A stretch of 64,000 nt of DNA from E44-bin32 sp034430615. GTDB taxonomy: Bacteria > Chloroflexota > Anaerolineae > Anaerolineales > E44-bin32. Below, in pieces: positions 28,008-36,725 of the stretch. The DNA lies in NCBI GenBank assembly GCA_034430615.1, contig DAOUEJ010000165.1, positions 1-64,000 of the forward strand. The letters run 5' to 3'. The notes below the pieces were generated by a model that saw only the letters and a program-made list of their open reading frames with translations, had not been told where the DNA came from and ran no database searches. Every line of letters begins with the position of its first letter. Positions within the stretch are counted from its first letter, which is position 1. The position numbers were made by a program, and so were the translations under genes.

Positions 28008-29309
28008 ATGTCTACAAAAACCAAAGCATGGTTTCTGGGAATAACACTCGGATTGATCATGACCTGTGCCGCGTTCACGGTGGGATTGCTCTCAGGGGCT
28101 GTTCTAGGGCACTTTGGACTCGACATGGGCCTGCTTGGTTTCAGCACCAATCAGGGTGCTCAAAGCACGCCTTCCACTACATTCGATACCACACCTCCTG
28201 ATAACGTTGAAGACTTGTTCGCGCCTTTTTGGCAGACGTGGGACATCATCCATAAGCAGTTCGTTGATCAGCCAATAGACGACGTGAGCCTAATGCGTGG
28301 TGCGATCACAGGCGCGCTGGATGCGTTGGGCGATGAACACACATCCTACATGGATCCAGCAACTTACCTGCAGGCCAATATCCCGCTGCAAGGGAGCTAC
28401 GAAGGCATCGGAGCCTGGGTGGATACGGAAGCGGAGTTCTTGACGATTGTTTCCCCGATGCCCGCCTCTCCCGCCGAGGAAGCCGGCCTCGAGCCTGGCG
28501 ACCAGGTTATCGCCATTGACGGTGAGGATATGACGGGGGTCGACGGGAGCCTGGCGGTTCGCAAAGTCCTGGGTCCGGCAGGTACTACGGTTACCCTGAC
28601 CATACTACGTAAAGGCGAACCATCACCCTTCGACGTGACGATGATGCGGAGGGAAATTTCCATTCCCAGCGTGGTCGGCGAAATGGTAGAGGGTGATATT
28701 GCCTATATCCAGATATTCTCCTTCTCGAATGACACCTCGGACAAATTACGCAGCGCGATCGAGGATCTCATGGCACAGAACCCCGTCGGGATGGTGGTCG
28801 ATTTACGCGGGAATGGAGGGGGTTACCTTTTCTCAGCCATCGAAGTAGCCTCGGAGTTTATCGACAAGGGTTTGCTCATGACAGAACGCTTCGGAGATGG
28901 TAGCGAGGAGACCTATGATGCGCTTGGCGATGGGTTGGCGACAGAGATCCCACTCGTCGTGTTAATCGATGGTGGCTCGGCCTCCGCCTCCGAAATCGTT
29001 GCTGGCGCCATCCAGGACTATGGTCGTGGCCTGCTGGTGGGCGAGAACAGCTTCGGCAAAGGCTCTGTCCAGAATTGGATCCCCCTTCAGGAGGATGGCG
29101 GCGCGGTGCGGGTGACGGTTGCGCGCTGGTATACACCGGAGGGGCACCAGATCCATGAAGTTGGGCTCGCACCCGATGTCCTGGTCGAATTCACTGAAGA
29201 TGATCTACAAGCGGATCGAGATCCACAATTAGAACAGGCGATCTCCATCCTACATGGAGACGCAACAGTCACAATGAATGTGAGCGATGTGACTCTGGAG
29301 GTGCACTGA
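28008..29309 (+). CDS. S41 family C-terminal processing peptidase
   Basis: About 433 residues. An N-terminal signal anchor (LGITLGLIMTCAAFTVGLL) is followed by a PDZ domain (LEPGDQVIAIDGEDM) and the tail-specific protease domain with the Ser of GGSASASEIVAGA and the Lys of NSFGKGSVQ. It cleaves proteins at the outer membrane face, recognising C-terminal ends. The ATG at 28008 follows GTGAGGA. It is first in an operon of three proteases with overlapping ends. Confidence 0.92.
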   Translation: MSTKTKAWFLGITLGLIMTCAAFTVGLLSGAVLGHFGLDMGLLGFSTNQGAQSTPSTTFDTTPPDNVEDLFAPFWQTWDIIHKQFVDQPIDDVSLMRGAITGALDALGDEHTSYMDPATYLQANIPLQGSYEGIGAWVDTEAEFLTIVSPMPASPAEEAGLEPGDQVIAIDGEDMTGVDGSLAVRKVLGPAGTTVTLTILRKGEPSPFDVTMMRREISIPSVVGEMVEGDIAYIQIFSFSNDTSDKLRSAIEDLMAQNPVGMVVDLRGNGGGYLFSAIEVASEFIDKGLLMTERFGDGSEETYDALGDGLATEIPLVVLIDGGSASASEIVAGAIQDYGRGLLVGENSFGKGSVQNWIPLQEDGGAVRVTVARWYTPEGHQIHEVGLAPDVLVEFTEDDLQADRDPQLEQAISILHGDATVTMNVSDVTLEVH

Positions 29310-30022
29310 TGTTTCTTTCGAGTTACTACTTTATCTTCATGGTCCCTGCATTCCTGATCGTGATGCTCGCTCAGTGGTATGTCAACTCGACCTACCGCAA
29401 GTGGAGTCAGGTGCAGAATTACATGGGCATAACAGGGCAGGAAGCTGCCCGCCGCCTGCTCCAGTTCGGTGGACTGCCAGGCATTGAGATCGAGCAATCG
29501 CCGGGAAAGTTGACCGATCACTACGACCCACGCAAGAAAACCCTGAGCCTATCAGCTGGGGTCGCCCAGGGGCAATCGATCGCCTCTGTCGCCATTGCTG
29601 CACATGAGATCGGCCATGCGGTGCAGGACAAGGTCGCCTACACACCTCTACGTCTCCGCTCCGCATTGGTCCCGGCTGTAAGCATCGGATCCAGACTGGG
29701 ATCCATCTTGATACTGGGTGGTTTGTTCCTGCAACTATTCTTGGGTAGTGCGATTGGCACACAGATCGCATGGATCGGGGTCGCCATCTTCGCCATGGGT
29801 GCGGTCTTTGCTTTAGCCACGCTGCCTGTGGAATTGAACGCATCGGCCCGCGCACAGCGCTTGTTGGTTGAGTCAGGCCTTGTTCATACCGATGCGGAGA
29901 GGGATGGGGTCCACGCAGTCCTGCGCGCAGCCGCCTGGACCTATGTAGCTGCACTTGCCGCTGCGATCCTCCAAGTCCTCTACTATATTATGCTGGTTGG
30001 TGGTGGCCGCAGAAGGCGATGA
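29309..30022 (+). CDS. Membrane zinc metallopeptidase (YugP family)
   Basis: 237 residues. An N-terminal helix, the zinc motif HEIGHA (residues 97-102), then two hydrophobic helices near 120-170 and another at the C-terminus (AAILQVLYYIMLV). This pattern is that of the YugP/DUF neutral zinc metallopeptidase family. Its ATG overlaps the stop of the S41 gene (TGATG) and its own stop overlaps the HtrA-like gene (ATGA). Confidence 0.88.
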   Translation: MFLSSYYFIFMVPAFLIVMLAQWYVNSTYRKWSQVQNYMGITGQEAARRLLQFGGLPGIEIEQSPGKLTDHYDPRKKTLSLSAGVAQGQSIASVAIAAHEIGHAVQDKVAYTPLRLRSALVPAVSIGSRLGSILILGGLFLQLFLGSAIGTQIAWIGVAIFAMGAVFALATLPVELNASARAQRLLVESGLVHTDAERDGVHAVLRAAAWTYVAALAAAILQVLYYIMLVGGGRRRR

Positions 30023-31197
30023 TCGGGAGACAACAGGGGGATTCTTCACGAGCAAATCAGATCGATCCGCTCGGTGGATCTGATCTGCAAGGATCTAGTA
30101 AGCGTGGCTGGTCCACGCGCCTGCTTTTGCTCACAGCCCTGCTATGCGCGATCGTGGGCGGCTTGGCGGGTGCCGAAGCCGTGGCTCTGATCCGCCTAGA
30201 TTCCGCAAGGGCCTCATCCATACCGGCGAATCCAGGCATCGTCACACTCAATGTTGATGTACAGACAACTGTTACCCGGGTCGTAAGGGAGGTCGGGCCA
30301 GCTGTCGTTACTGTGATCAGTAAGCTTCCTCCCCGGTTCTCCTTCTTTGGAGGCCAGGTCGAGCAGAGCGCCTCTGGTTCAGGCGTCATAGTAACTCAAG
30401 ACGGTTACATTGTCACAAACAACCACGTTGTCGAAGGCGCCGAGAGCCTGTCCATCATCCTGGCCGATGGCTCGCAGGTCGCAGCAGAACTCGTTGGTGT
30501 GGACAGCTATGCTGACCTTGCTGTCTTACATGTAAAAAACGAGATACCTGCTGTTGCTACCTGGGGCAACTCCGACCTGCTCGACCCGGGTGAGCCGGTG
30601 ATTGCCATCGGATCGCCTCTGGGTGATTTTAAGAATTCTGTAACGCAAGGCGTTGTCAGCGCGACCAATCGCTCAATCGAGGTTGATAGTAACTACTTCC
30701 TTGAAGGCTTGATCCAGACTGATGCGGCGATCAATCAAGGCAACTCTGGTGGTCCGCTTCTTAACCTAGCAGGTCAGGTAGTAGGGATAAATTCTCTGAT
30801 TGTGCGGGGTGGCAGCGCAGCAACCGAAGGGCTTGGTTTCGCGATCCCGAGCAACACAGCCAGCGCAGTGGTTGACCAATTGATCCGCTTCGGTAGTTTT
30901 GCACGGCCGTACCTGGGAATACGGTGGGTATGGATTACTCCCTCCATCGCCCAACGCTATGGCCTGCCGATAGACCACGGTATCATCTTGACCGAGGTTA
31001 TTTCCAACGGACCGGCTGCACAGGCGGGTCTTCTGCGAGGGGATATACTGCTCTCGGCCAGTGGTGTAACTTTTGATGCCGATCACCCATACCAGAACGT
31101 GCTTTTTGGATTTGAACCTGGCGAGCAGGTGACCTTCGAGGTAGCACGGGGTGCCGAGATCAGCCAGGTCGAGATCATGCTTGGCGTGACGCCCTGA
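30019..31197 (+). CDS. Membrane-anchored S1C serine protease, HtrA/DegP-like
   Basis: 392 residues. A short cytosolic N-terminus and one membrane helix (LLLLTALLCAIVGGLAGAEAV), then a trypsin-like domain with the triad His in NNHVVEG, Asp in DSYADLAVL and Ser in GNSGGPLL. One C-terminal PDZ domain begins near residue 295 (YLGIRWVWI). The family degrades misfolded proteins outside the membrane. Start ATG 30019 overlaps the previous stop. Confidence 0.92.
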   Translation: MIGRQQGDSSRANQIDPLGGSDLQGSSKRGWSTRLLLLTALLCAIVGGLAGAEAVALIRLDSARASSIPANPGIVTLNVDVQTTVTRVVREVGPAVVTVISKLPPRFSFFGGQVEQSASGSGVIVTQDGYIVTNNHVVEGAESLSIILADGSQVAAELVGVDSYADLAVLHVKNEIPAVATWGNSDLLDPGEPVIAIGSPLGDFKNSVTQGVVSATNRSIEVDSNYFLEGLIQTDAAINQGNSGGPLLNLAGQVVGINSLIVRGGSAATEGLGFAIPSNTASAVVDQLIRFGSFARPYLGIRWVWITPSIAQRYGLPIDHGIILTEVISNGPAAQAGLLRGDILLSASGVTFDADHPYQNVLFGFEPGEQVTFEVARGAEISQVEIMLGVTP

Positions 31198-31257
31198 CCA
31201 CTCTCAGCCCTTTCATCACCCGATCCTCCTAGATCGACAGCTCAATCAGCCTACACT

Positions 31258-31286
31258 TTGACGCATACTACTGCTGGTGCTAGAAT
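31258..31286 (+). promoter_or_regulatory. Promoter of the mgtE operon
   Basis: TTGACG (31258-31263), exactly 17-bp spacer, TAGAAT (31281-31286). It leaves a leader of about 195 bases before the mgtE ATG. Confidence 0.72.
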
Positions 31287-31292
31287 TTTCGC

Positions 31293-31487
31293 ACTAGGTT
31301 TACGTGCGGCTCGCTACCGTCAACAAATCACAACGTGATCGTTCAGGCGCCGACCCCAACGGCTACCCAAGGCCAGGGTTCCACGGAGGTTGGCGAATTA
31401 TTCCATAGCTTGGACTCTGTGTGAGGTCACTGACCTGGACCTATCCGAGCATTAAATGAGGTATCCATATGGAGCTATGGTGCGAGC
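31293..31487 (+). promoter_or_regulatory. Structured 5' leader of mgtE, candidate riboswitch
   Basis: Three consecutive hairpins can be drawn by eye: 5 bp (31327-31331 with 31335-31339), 8 bp (31348-31355 with 31388-31395), and 8 bp (31403-31410 with 31473-31480) which encloses a further AGGTC/GACCT hairpin (31424-31436). The last stem pairs with the GGAG at 31471-31474, the only ribosome-site candidate before the mgtE ATG. I could not match the conserved bases of the known ykoK (M-box) Mg2+ riboswitch. The 290 bases between 31198 and 31487 hold nothing else I can name. Confidence 0.45.
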
Positions 31488-31507
31488 ATGGAACCCACTC
31501 AGATTGA
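31469..31507 (+). CDS. Possible 12-codon leader peptide overlapping the mgtE start
   Basis: An ATG at 31469 is preceded by GAGGT with 6 bases spacing, a better ribosome site than that of mgtE itself. It reads 12 codons in another frame and stops with TGA at 31505-31507, inside mgtE. It could couple or regulate mgtE translation, or be chance. Confidence 0.3.
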   Translation: MELWCEHGTHSD

Positions 31508-32840
31508 CAACACGTTAAACGAGATCCGTGCTGCGCTCGAGACGGATCAAATCGAAAGCGCCATCGCTGCGCTGGTCAAGCTCCACCCGGTCGATCGAGC
31601 CGATGCCTTCGCTGACCTGGACGATCATGATCAGGCCGCCCTACTCCCCCAACTCGATATTGCAGATACAGCAGACCTATTAGAGGAACTCGATGATGAC
31701 GAAGCAGCCGATGTAGCCCAAAATCTGTCGACCCAGTTCCTGGCTGACATCCTCGATGCGATGGAGCCTGATGAGGCCGCGGATGTACTCGGGGATCTAG
31801 CACCCGAACAAGCCGCTCAAGCTCTTGCAGAGATGGACGATCCGACAGACGTCATCCCGCTCCTGGGGTATGAGGATGAAACCGCCGGTGGCTTGATGAC
31901 CACCCCGGCTGTAACCCTCAGGCCCGAGATGACAGCCGGTCAGGCCATCGACCACCTGCGTACCACGACTCCTGGATCGGATACTCCCTATTACCTGTAT
32001 GTCACAGACAACGAGCGTAAACTGATTGGAATCCTCGGTCTGCGTGATCTCGTCGTGGCCAATCCGAGCCACCTGATCGAAGCGATCATGGATCCAGATG
32101 TGCTTTTCGCCACAGCGGATATGGATCAGGAAGACGTTGCCCGTGTGATGGTCCGCTACGATCTGACCGCGATACCCGTTGTCGACCAGCAGCGAGTCCT
32201 GTGGGGCGTGATCACTTACGACGACTTAGTTGATGTGCTCGAGGACGAAGCTACGGAGGACATCTACCGCCTGGCGAACGTAGCAGACGCCGATCTATCC
32301 TTCGATAGTCCGATCACAACCTCAGTCCGGCGGCGGATACCCTGGCTGTATCTGAGCGGTCTTACAGCCCTCTTTGCCTCCTGGGTCATCTCCCGCTTCG
32401 AATCCATAATTGCCCAGGTCGCGCTCCTTGCTGCCTTCCAGTCCGTGGTGGCCGGATTGGGTGGCAACACTGCCCAGCAAACACTGGCAATCATTGTACG
32501 TGCCATTGCACTGGGGGAAATCGAGCTTTCGGATGTGTGGAGAACGCTTCTCAAGGAATCAATCGTTGGGCTGCTCCAGGGGATACTGGTCGGCGCCGTC
32601 GCTGGATTTGGTGTGTATCTCTGGACTGGAAACACGTTCATGGGCCTTGTGTTAGGGCTAGCCCTTGTGGGAAATATGCTCGTGGCCACGAGCGTAGGAA
32701 CGCTAGTTCCGCTCATCTTGAAAGCCCTTAAATTTGACCCCGCACTCGCTTCATCGGTGCTTGTTACCACAGTGACGGACAGCGTGGGTTTTGCTCTCTT
32801 TCTCGGACTGGCCTCGATATTCCTTATCCGCCTCAGGTGA
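31488..32840 (+). CDS. mgtE: Magnesium transporter MgtE
   Basis: 450 residues with the full MgtE architecture: an acidic N-domain of superhelical repeats (about 1-130), two CBS domains (about 135-260) and five membrane helices (about 280-450). The TM segment has the family's conserved PNxxxxx-type region represented by LGGNTAQQTLAIIVRAIALGE. MgtE is a Mg2+ channel gated by internal Mg2+ through the N and CBS domains. The start at 31488 is supported by the family N-terminus. It is first in a plus-strand run of co-directional genes up to 37321. Confidence 0.94.
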   Translation: MEPTQIDNTLNEIRAALETDQIESAIAALVKLHPVDRADAFADLDDHDQAALLPQLDIADTADLLEELDDDEAADVAQNLSTQFLADILDAMEPDEAADVLGDLAPEQAAQALAEMDDPTDVIPLLGYEDETAGGLMTTPAVTLRPEMTAGQAIDHLRTTTPGSDTPYYLYVTDNERKLIGILGLRDLVVANPSHLIEAIMDPDVLFATADMDQEDVARVMVRYDLTAIPVVDQQRVLWGVITYDDLVDVLEDEATEDIYRLANVADADLSFDSPITTSVRRRIPWLYLSGLTALFASWVISRFESIIAQVALLAAFQSVVAGLGGNTAQQTLAIIVRAIALGEIELSDVWRTLLKESIVGLLQGILVGAVAGFGVYLWTGNTFMGLVLGLALVGNMLVATSVGTLVPLILKALKFDPALASSVLVTTVTDSVGFALFLGLASIFLIRLR

Positions 32841-32846
32841 AATCCT

Positions 32847-33737
32847 ATGACCAATCTGGTAATCCTCAATCCTTACTCAAACCGTTGGCGAGCCAGCGCG
32901 CAGCGATCAGAGCTTGAGACCGCTTTAAGGAACGCCAGCATACTTTTTGAACTTGTGGAGACCGACGGTCCTGGCCACGCAACGCTGCTTGCTGAACAAG
33001 CAGCACGCGGGGGTGCAAAACGCGTGATCGTTGCCGGCGGCGATGGCACGATCGGTGAAGTCGTTAATGGTCTGTATCGGGCCAATCCGGAAGCGGAGCT
33101 GCCAGCGCTCTCGGTTATTCCGCTTGGAACAGCCAACGACCTTGTGGTTAACCTTGGCCTGGCTCGCAGCATCCCGGATGCTGTGCTTGCCTTCAAAGCA
33201 GGGAAAACGCGCACGATCGATCTTGGCAAAGTGAACGATTGGGTTTATGCGAATAACTCAGCCGTGGGACTTGAGCCTGTCGTCACGCTCTACAATATCC
33301 GAATGACCCGCCTGCGAGGGGTAATCCGTTACCTCGTTGCTGCTATGCGGGCAATCGCCAGCGGTCCAAAGTGGATGATGTCACTTGCCTGGGATGATGG
33401 TCAGTACAACGGCCCGATCTCGCTGGTTTCGGTCGGGAATTGCCCGATCACAGGTGGTCTCTTCCATATGGCTCCCGCAGCAGATCCATCGGACGGAAAG
33501 CTAACCTTCGTTTACGGATATGCACCCTCCCGCCTGAAGATGCTGACCCTGCTTCCTAGGGCAATCAGTGGAGCGTACGTTAATGATCCGGTCATCCACC
33601 AGCACCACACCACCCGGCTCGAGATCCATGCTTCGCCAGGCACACCGCTGCAAGCGGACGGTGAGATCAGGGGTGAAGAGAATACAGACCTTGTCTACGA
33701 GATACTGCCAGCTCGACTAAACGTATTCTGTCCATGA
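32847..33737 (+). CDS. Diacylglycerol kinase catalytic domain lipid kinase
   Basis: 296 residues. The nucleotide-binding motif GGDGTIGEVVNG (residues 64-75) and PLGTANDLVVNLG are diagnostic of the DagK/YegS family, which phosphorylates diacylglycerol or related lipids. The last segment LQADGE is the usual C-terminal substrate-site element. Six bases after mgtE. The substrate is not fixed by sequence. Confidence 0.9.
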   Translation: MTNLVILNPYSNRWRASAQRSELETALRNASILFELVETDGPGHATLLAEQAARGGAKRVIVAGGDGTIGEVVNGLYRANPEAELPALSVIPLGTANDLVVNLGLARSIPDAVLAFKAGKTRTIDLGKVNDWVYANNSAVGLEPVVTLYNIRMTRLRGVIRYLVAAMRAIASGPKWMMSLAWDDGQYNGPISLVSVGNCPITGGLFHMAPAADPSDGKLTFVYGYAPSRLKMLTLLPRAISGAYVNDPVIHQHHTTRLEIHASPGTPLQADGEIRGEENTDLVYEILPARLNVFCP

Positions 33738-34585
33738 AGTCATACCTGATTGTGAATGCCGATGATTATGGCCGGACAGGGGAGGTTAGCCGGGGAATTC
33801 GTGAGGCCTATCAGCGTGAGATCGTAACCTCGACCACCGTTCTCATCAACCTCCCCAACTCAGAATCTGATCTCATCCTCGCCCGCCGGGAAACGCCACA
33901 ACTTGCAATTGGCCTTCATCTCAACCTCACTCTCGGCACTCCGATCCTCCCAGTCGAGCGGATCCCTACACTAGTCGCTGACAATGGTCGATTCCTGGAT
34001 CGTGACATGCTCTTTCAGCGCATTCGCTCCGTGAGCTCGCAGGAGGTCTATGAAGAATGGCGAGCCCAGATCGATCGTTTAGTATCGGTGCTAAGACCGC
34101 CTGATCACCTCGACAGCCATCATCATGTGGCTCTCCTGTCCCCAGATATATGGGAGGCTTGCCTGCGTCTGGCGGGTGAATTCAACTGCCCTGTGCGCGC
34201 CCCGATCCCGGGAGATCTCGAGCCAGCAGAACTTGAGGCATTCCTACCTCCCTCCAGCATCGAGTTTGTACGAGAGACAGCAGAAATCCAGCTTCATGAA
34301 AGCGGTGTTTCGAGCCCCGACCATTTCCTGGCCGGTTTCTTTGGGGCGGGTGTAACCCAGGCGCGGCTTCATTCCCTCTTACGTCCAGCCCGAGCGGGTG
34401 TGACAGAGATGATGTGCCATCCAGGCTACGCAGATGAAAGCCTGGCTCGATCAAGTGGATATGCTCAACAACGTATGCACGAATTGAGCCTACTGACCGA
34501 TCCTACCCTCAAAGATTCTATCTATGCTGCTGGATGGACACTCACGAGCTACAGCGAGCTATGGAAACCCGGCCCCATCGCCTAG
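33734..34585 (+). CDS. ChbG/YdjC family carbohydrate deacetylase
   Basis: 283 residues. The N-terminal NADDYG (8-13) holds the metal Asp pair, GLHLNLT contains the second metal His, and DSHHHVALL and EMMCHPGY are the further active-site segments. ChbG removes an acetyl group from chitooligosaccharides; other members act on hopanoids or unknown glycans. Its ATG overlaps the stop of the lipid kinase (ATGA). Confidence 0.9.
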   Translation: MKSYLIVNADDYGRTGEVSRGIREAYQREIVTSTTVLINLPNSESDLILARRETPQLAIGLHLNLTLGTPILPVERIPTLVADNGRFLDRDMLFQRIRSVSSQEVYEEWRAQIDRLVSVLRPPDHLDSHHHVALLSPDIWEACLRLAGEFNCPVRAPIPGDLEPAELEAFLPPSSIEFVRETAEIQLHESGVSSPDHFLAGFFGAGVTQARLHSLLRPARAGVTEMMCHPGYADESLARSSGYAQQRMHELSLLTDPTLKDSIYAAGWTLTSYSELWKPGPIA

Positions 34586-35208
34586 CAGCTGGATTTCTCC
34601 ACTTCTTCTTCAAGCATCTTTATACGACCTTTGCCTGGAGTTATGACTGGGTGGCGTGGATAACCTCCATGGGACAATGGCGATTATGGCAATCAGCGGC
34701 TGTCAGACACTATCCACATGGCCCAGTCCTGGAATTGGGGCATGGCCCAGGCCATGTACTCACAGACCTGGCGCGTTCAGACAACACTGCAATCGGGCTT
34801 GATCCCTCACCCCAGATGTCAGCGATCGCCTCCCGACGGGTAAGGCATCATGGCCTCACCATCAGCCTGGTTCGTGGTCGAGCAGAAGCACTTCCGTTTG
34901 CAGCGGGGTCCATACGTACGATCGTAGCCACCTTCCCGTCCGAGTTCATCTTTGACGGGAGAACATTGTCGGAGATCTCGCGAGTATTACGGGAGAAAGG
35001 TGAACTCGTCGTGATTGGAGTGGCAAGCATCACCGGCCACGCGTTGTACGATCGCTTCGCAAATTGGCTCAACCGTCTTACTGGCCAAAGTGGCGAACCT
35101 GACCCTGGCTGGATTGAACCGATCGCGGGATCGGGGCTGCACGCGTGGATTGAGATCGTTGAACAGGAGCGAGCCCGAGTCGTCCGCTTCCGGGCTGTCA
35201 AGCACTAA
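34534..35208 (+). CDS. Class I SAM-dependent methyltransferase
   Basis: 224 residues. Motif I VLELGHGPGHVL (about 69-80) and the acidic GLDPSP strand end identify the SAM site; ALPFAAGSIRTIVATFP is motif II/III. The N-terminal FFKHLYTTFAWSYDWVAWI resembles UbiE/phospholipid-type methyltransferases, which begin with a Tyr/Trp-rich helix. The start at 34534 overlaps the deacetylase gene by 52 bases; an in-frame ATG at 34561 reduces the overlap and may be the true start. Lipid-linked context (lipid kinase, MgtE) suggests a lipid substrate. Confidence 0.78.
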   Translation: MDTHELQRAMETRPHRLAAGFLHFFFKHLYTTFAWSYDWVAWITSMGQWRLWQSAAVRHYPHGPVLELGHGPGHVLTDLARSDNTAIGLDPSPQMSAIASRRVRHHGLTISLVRGRAEALPFAAGSIRTIVATFPSEFIFDGRTLSEISRVLREKGELVVIGVASITGHALYDRFANWLNRLTGQSGEPDPGWIEPIAGSGLHAWIEIVEQERARVVRFRAVKH

Positions 35209-35283
35209 CTTAGATCTCAGCTAGGTACGGGAGAAAGCAATGGTATTGAAGCAAGGTACAATGATTTTCCAAGTGGAGGGAAA

Positions 35284-36069
35284 GTGAGCGTAATTCAGCC
35301 AGGTGACCTGGCCCTCTTCCAAGCGGAGACCGGCAAACGCGCCATCCTACGGCTGGAACCGGATCGTGATTACCAGACACACAAAGGCATCGTCTACTAC
35401 AACGATGTGATTGGCCTGCCCTGGGGAAGCAGGATCAATACACATTTAGGGATGGAATTCACTGTCCTTCAACCCACTCTGCGTGATCTGCTGCTCCACA
35501 TTCGACGCCAGTCGCAGATCATATTTCCTAAAGATATCGGCTACATCCTGCTACGCTTATCGGCTGGCCCGGGCAAACGCATCCTCGAGATTGGGACCGG
35601 CAGTGGTGCGCTAACAACCGCCCTCGCGTGGATGGTAGGTGATGACGGCCAGGTCGTTTCCTATGACCGGCGCGAGGATATGCAAGAGTTTGCCCGTAAA
35701 AACCTCACCCGGGTCGGTCTACAGCAGCGCGTAAAACTCGTCCTGCGCGATGTCGGAGAGGGGATCGAGGCGGAAGGGTTTGAAGCAGTTTTTGTCGATG
35801 TCCCGGCACCAGAAACACTCCTCCCGCAAATCGGGCGCGGATTGAACAGCGGCGCGGTCCTGGGTGCAATCTTGCCGACGATAAACCAGGTTGACCGCCT
35901 CCTTGAGGCTGCTCCACAGGCTGGCTTCGAAATGCCAGAGGTGGTCGAGATATTTATGCGCTCCTATAAAACCACACCAGGTCGCCTGCGGCCACTCGAT
36001 CGTATGGTCGCACATACCGGGTATCTGATATTCTTCCGCTTCATGGCTGCCGTATCAGGCTCTCGATGA
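35284..36069 (+). CDS. trmI: tRNA (adenine-58-N1)-methyltransferase TrmI
   Basis: 261 residues. The N-terminal small beta domain (LEPDRDYQTHKGIVYYNDVIG) and the SAM site EIGTGSGALT (about 102-111) match the TrmI/Gcd14 family; FVDVPAPE and FMRSYKTTPGRLRP are also typical. The enzyme methylates A58 in the T-loop of tRNA. GTG start at 35284 after GGAGGGAAA. Confidence 0.92.
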   Translation: MSVIQPGDLALFQAETGKRAILRLEPDRDYQTHKGIVYYNDVIGLPWGSRINTHLGMEFTVLQPTLRDLLLHIRRQSQIIFPKDIGYILLRLSAGPGKRILEIGTGSGALTTALAWMVGDDGQVVSYDRREDMQEFARKNLTRVGLQQRVKLVLRDVGEGIEAEGFEAVFVDVPAPETLLPQIGRGLNSGAVLGAILPTINQVDRLLEAAPQAGFEMPEVVEIFMRSYKTTPGRLRPLDRMVAHTGYLIFFRFMAAVSGSR

Positions 36070-36155
36070 AACGACGCGGGTTTACCCTGCGTTAATATGC
36101 AATTTGCATTGTTCAACGAGAATATTGATTAATCCGTATAGATGGGGTATGAGCG

Positions 36156-36725
36156 ATGAACTTCCGTCGTAGACGTTTTCCACGGTTTAATCCTCTCCGG
36201 CCACGCAGGTTTCGTCGTGCCGAAATCTGGATCCGACGGGAACTCAGGCACGCGCACGAGCTCGGGGAACAAGGCCAATTTCTCGAATCTGCGGCAGCAT
36301 TCGAACGTCTCGCGCAGGCGTCCCAGGCACGTGGCCTACCACAATATCCACAGTTTCTGATCCAGGCCGGACGGGCAAAGATCAATGGTGGCGATCATGA
36401 TGCTGGTATTGAGAGAATCAAGGCCGGGATCAGAGCTCTGTTGGATGCCGGCCAGCTTGAGAGAATTGCCCGTTTACGACCATGTTTACGGGAATTCTTC
36501 CTCTCCCAGAAGCTTGATGTGGGGTGGCAGGAAATTCAGCTATTGCTGGACCAGGCTGGGATATCAACTCCGATAACATCTCGTGTACCCAGCGGCCGCC
36601 TTCCATCAAAATGCCCCTACTGCGGTGCCAGCATTATCCCGGAGGACCTTGAGGAAGTTGGTACCAAGGATGCAAGATGCGGGTACTGTGGAAGTCGCGT
36701 TCAGGCCGAAAAAAGTCCCTCATGA
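36156..36725 (+). CDS. Helical-repeat protein with C-terminal zinc ribbon
   Basis: 189 residues. The N-terminus is very Arg-rich (RRRRFPRFNPLRPRRFRR), the middle is helical and TPR-like (EQGQFLESAAAFERLAQASQARG), and the C-terminus carries CPYCG..CGYCG, a zinc ribbon. The basic start suggests contact with nucleic acid or membrane phosphates, but no function is known. ATG 36156, preceded by a GGGGTATGAGCG stretch. Its stop overlaps the Nudix gene (ATGA). The 86 bases before it hold an imperfect hairpin (ACGCGGGT/ACCCTGCGT) and no clear promoter. Confidence 0.7.
   Translation: MNFRRRRFPRFNPLRPRRFRRAEIWIRRELRHAHELGEQGQFLESAAAFERLAQASQARGLPQYPQFLIQAGRAKINGGDHDAGIERIKAGIRALLDAGQLERIARLRPCLREFFLSQKLDVGWQEIQLLLDQAGISTPITSRVPSGRLPSKCPYCGASIIPEDLEEVGTKDARCGYCGSRVQAEKSPS

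Noticed and set aside
29382..29954. Minus-strand frame of 190 codons opposite the zinc peptidase gene
   Set aside because: Arg/Pro/Ser-rich shadow of a gene with an intact HEIGHA motif.
31293..31487. Known ykoK/M-box riboswitch before mgtE
   Set aside because: I looked for the conserved M-box segments and could not place them; the hairpins seen do not follow that layout.
32264..32869. Minus-strand frame of 201 codons opposite mgtE
   Set aside because: The plus strand encodes the MgtE CBS and membrane region without interruption; the antisense product has a Ser/Arg-rich composition typical of shadow frames.
36070..36155. Promoter before the zinc-ribbon gene at 36156
   Set aside because: Only weak -35/-10 candidates such as TTGCAT could be found, with poor spacing; the gene is probably read from upstream.
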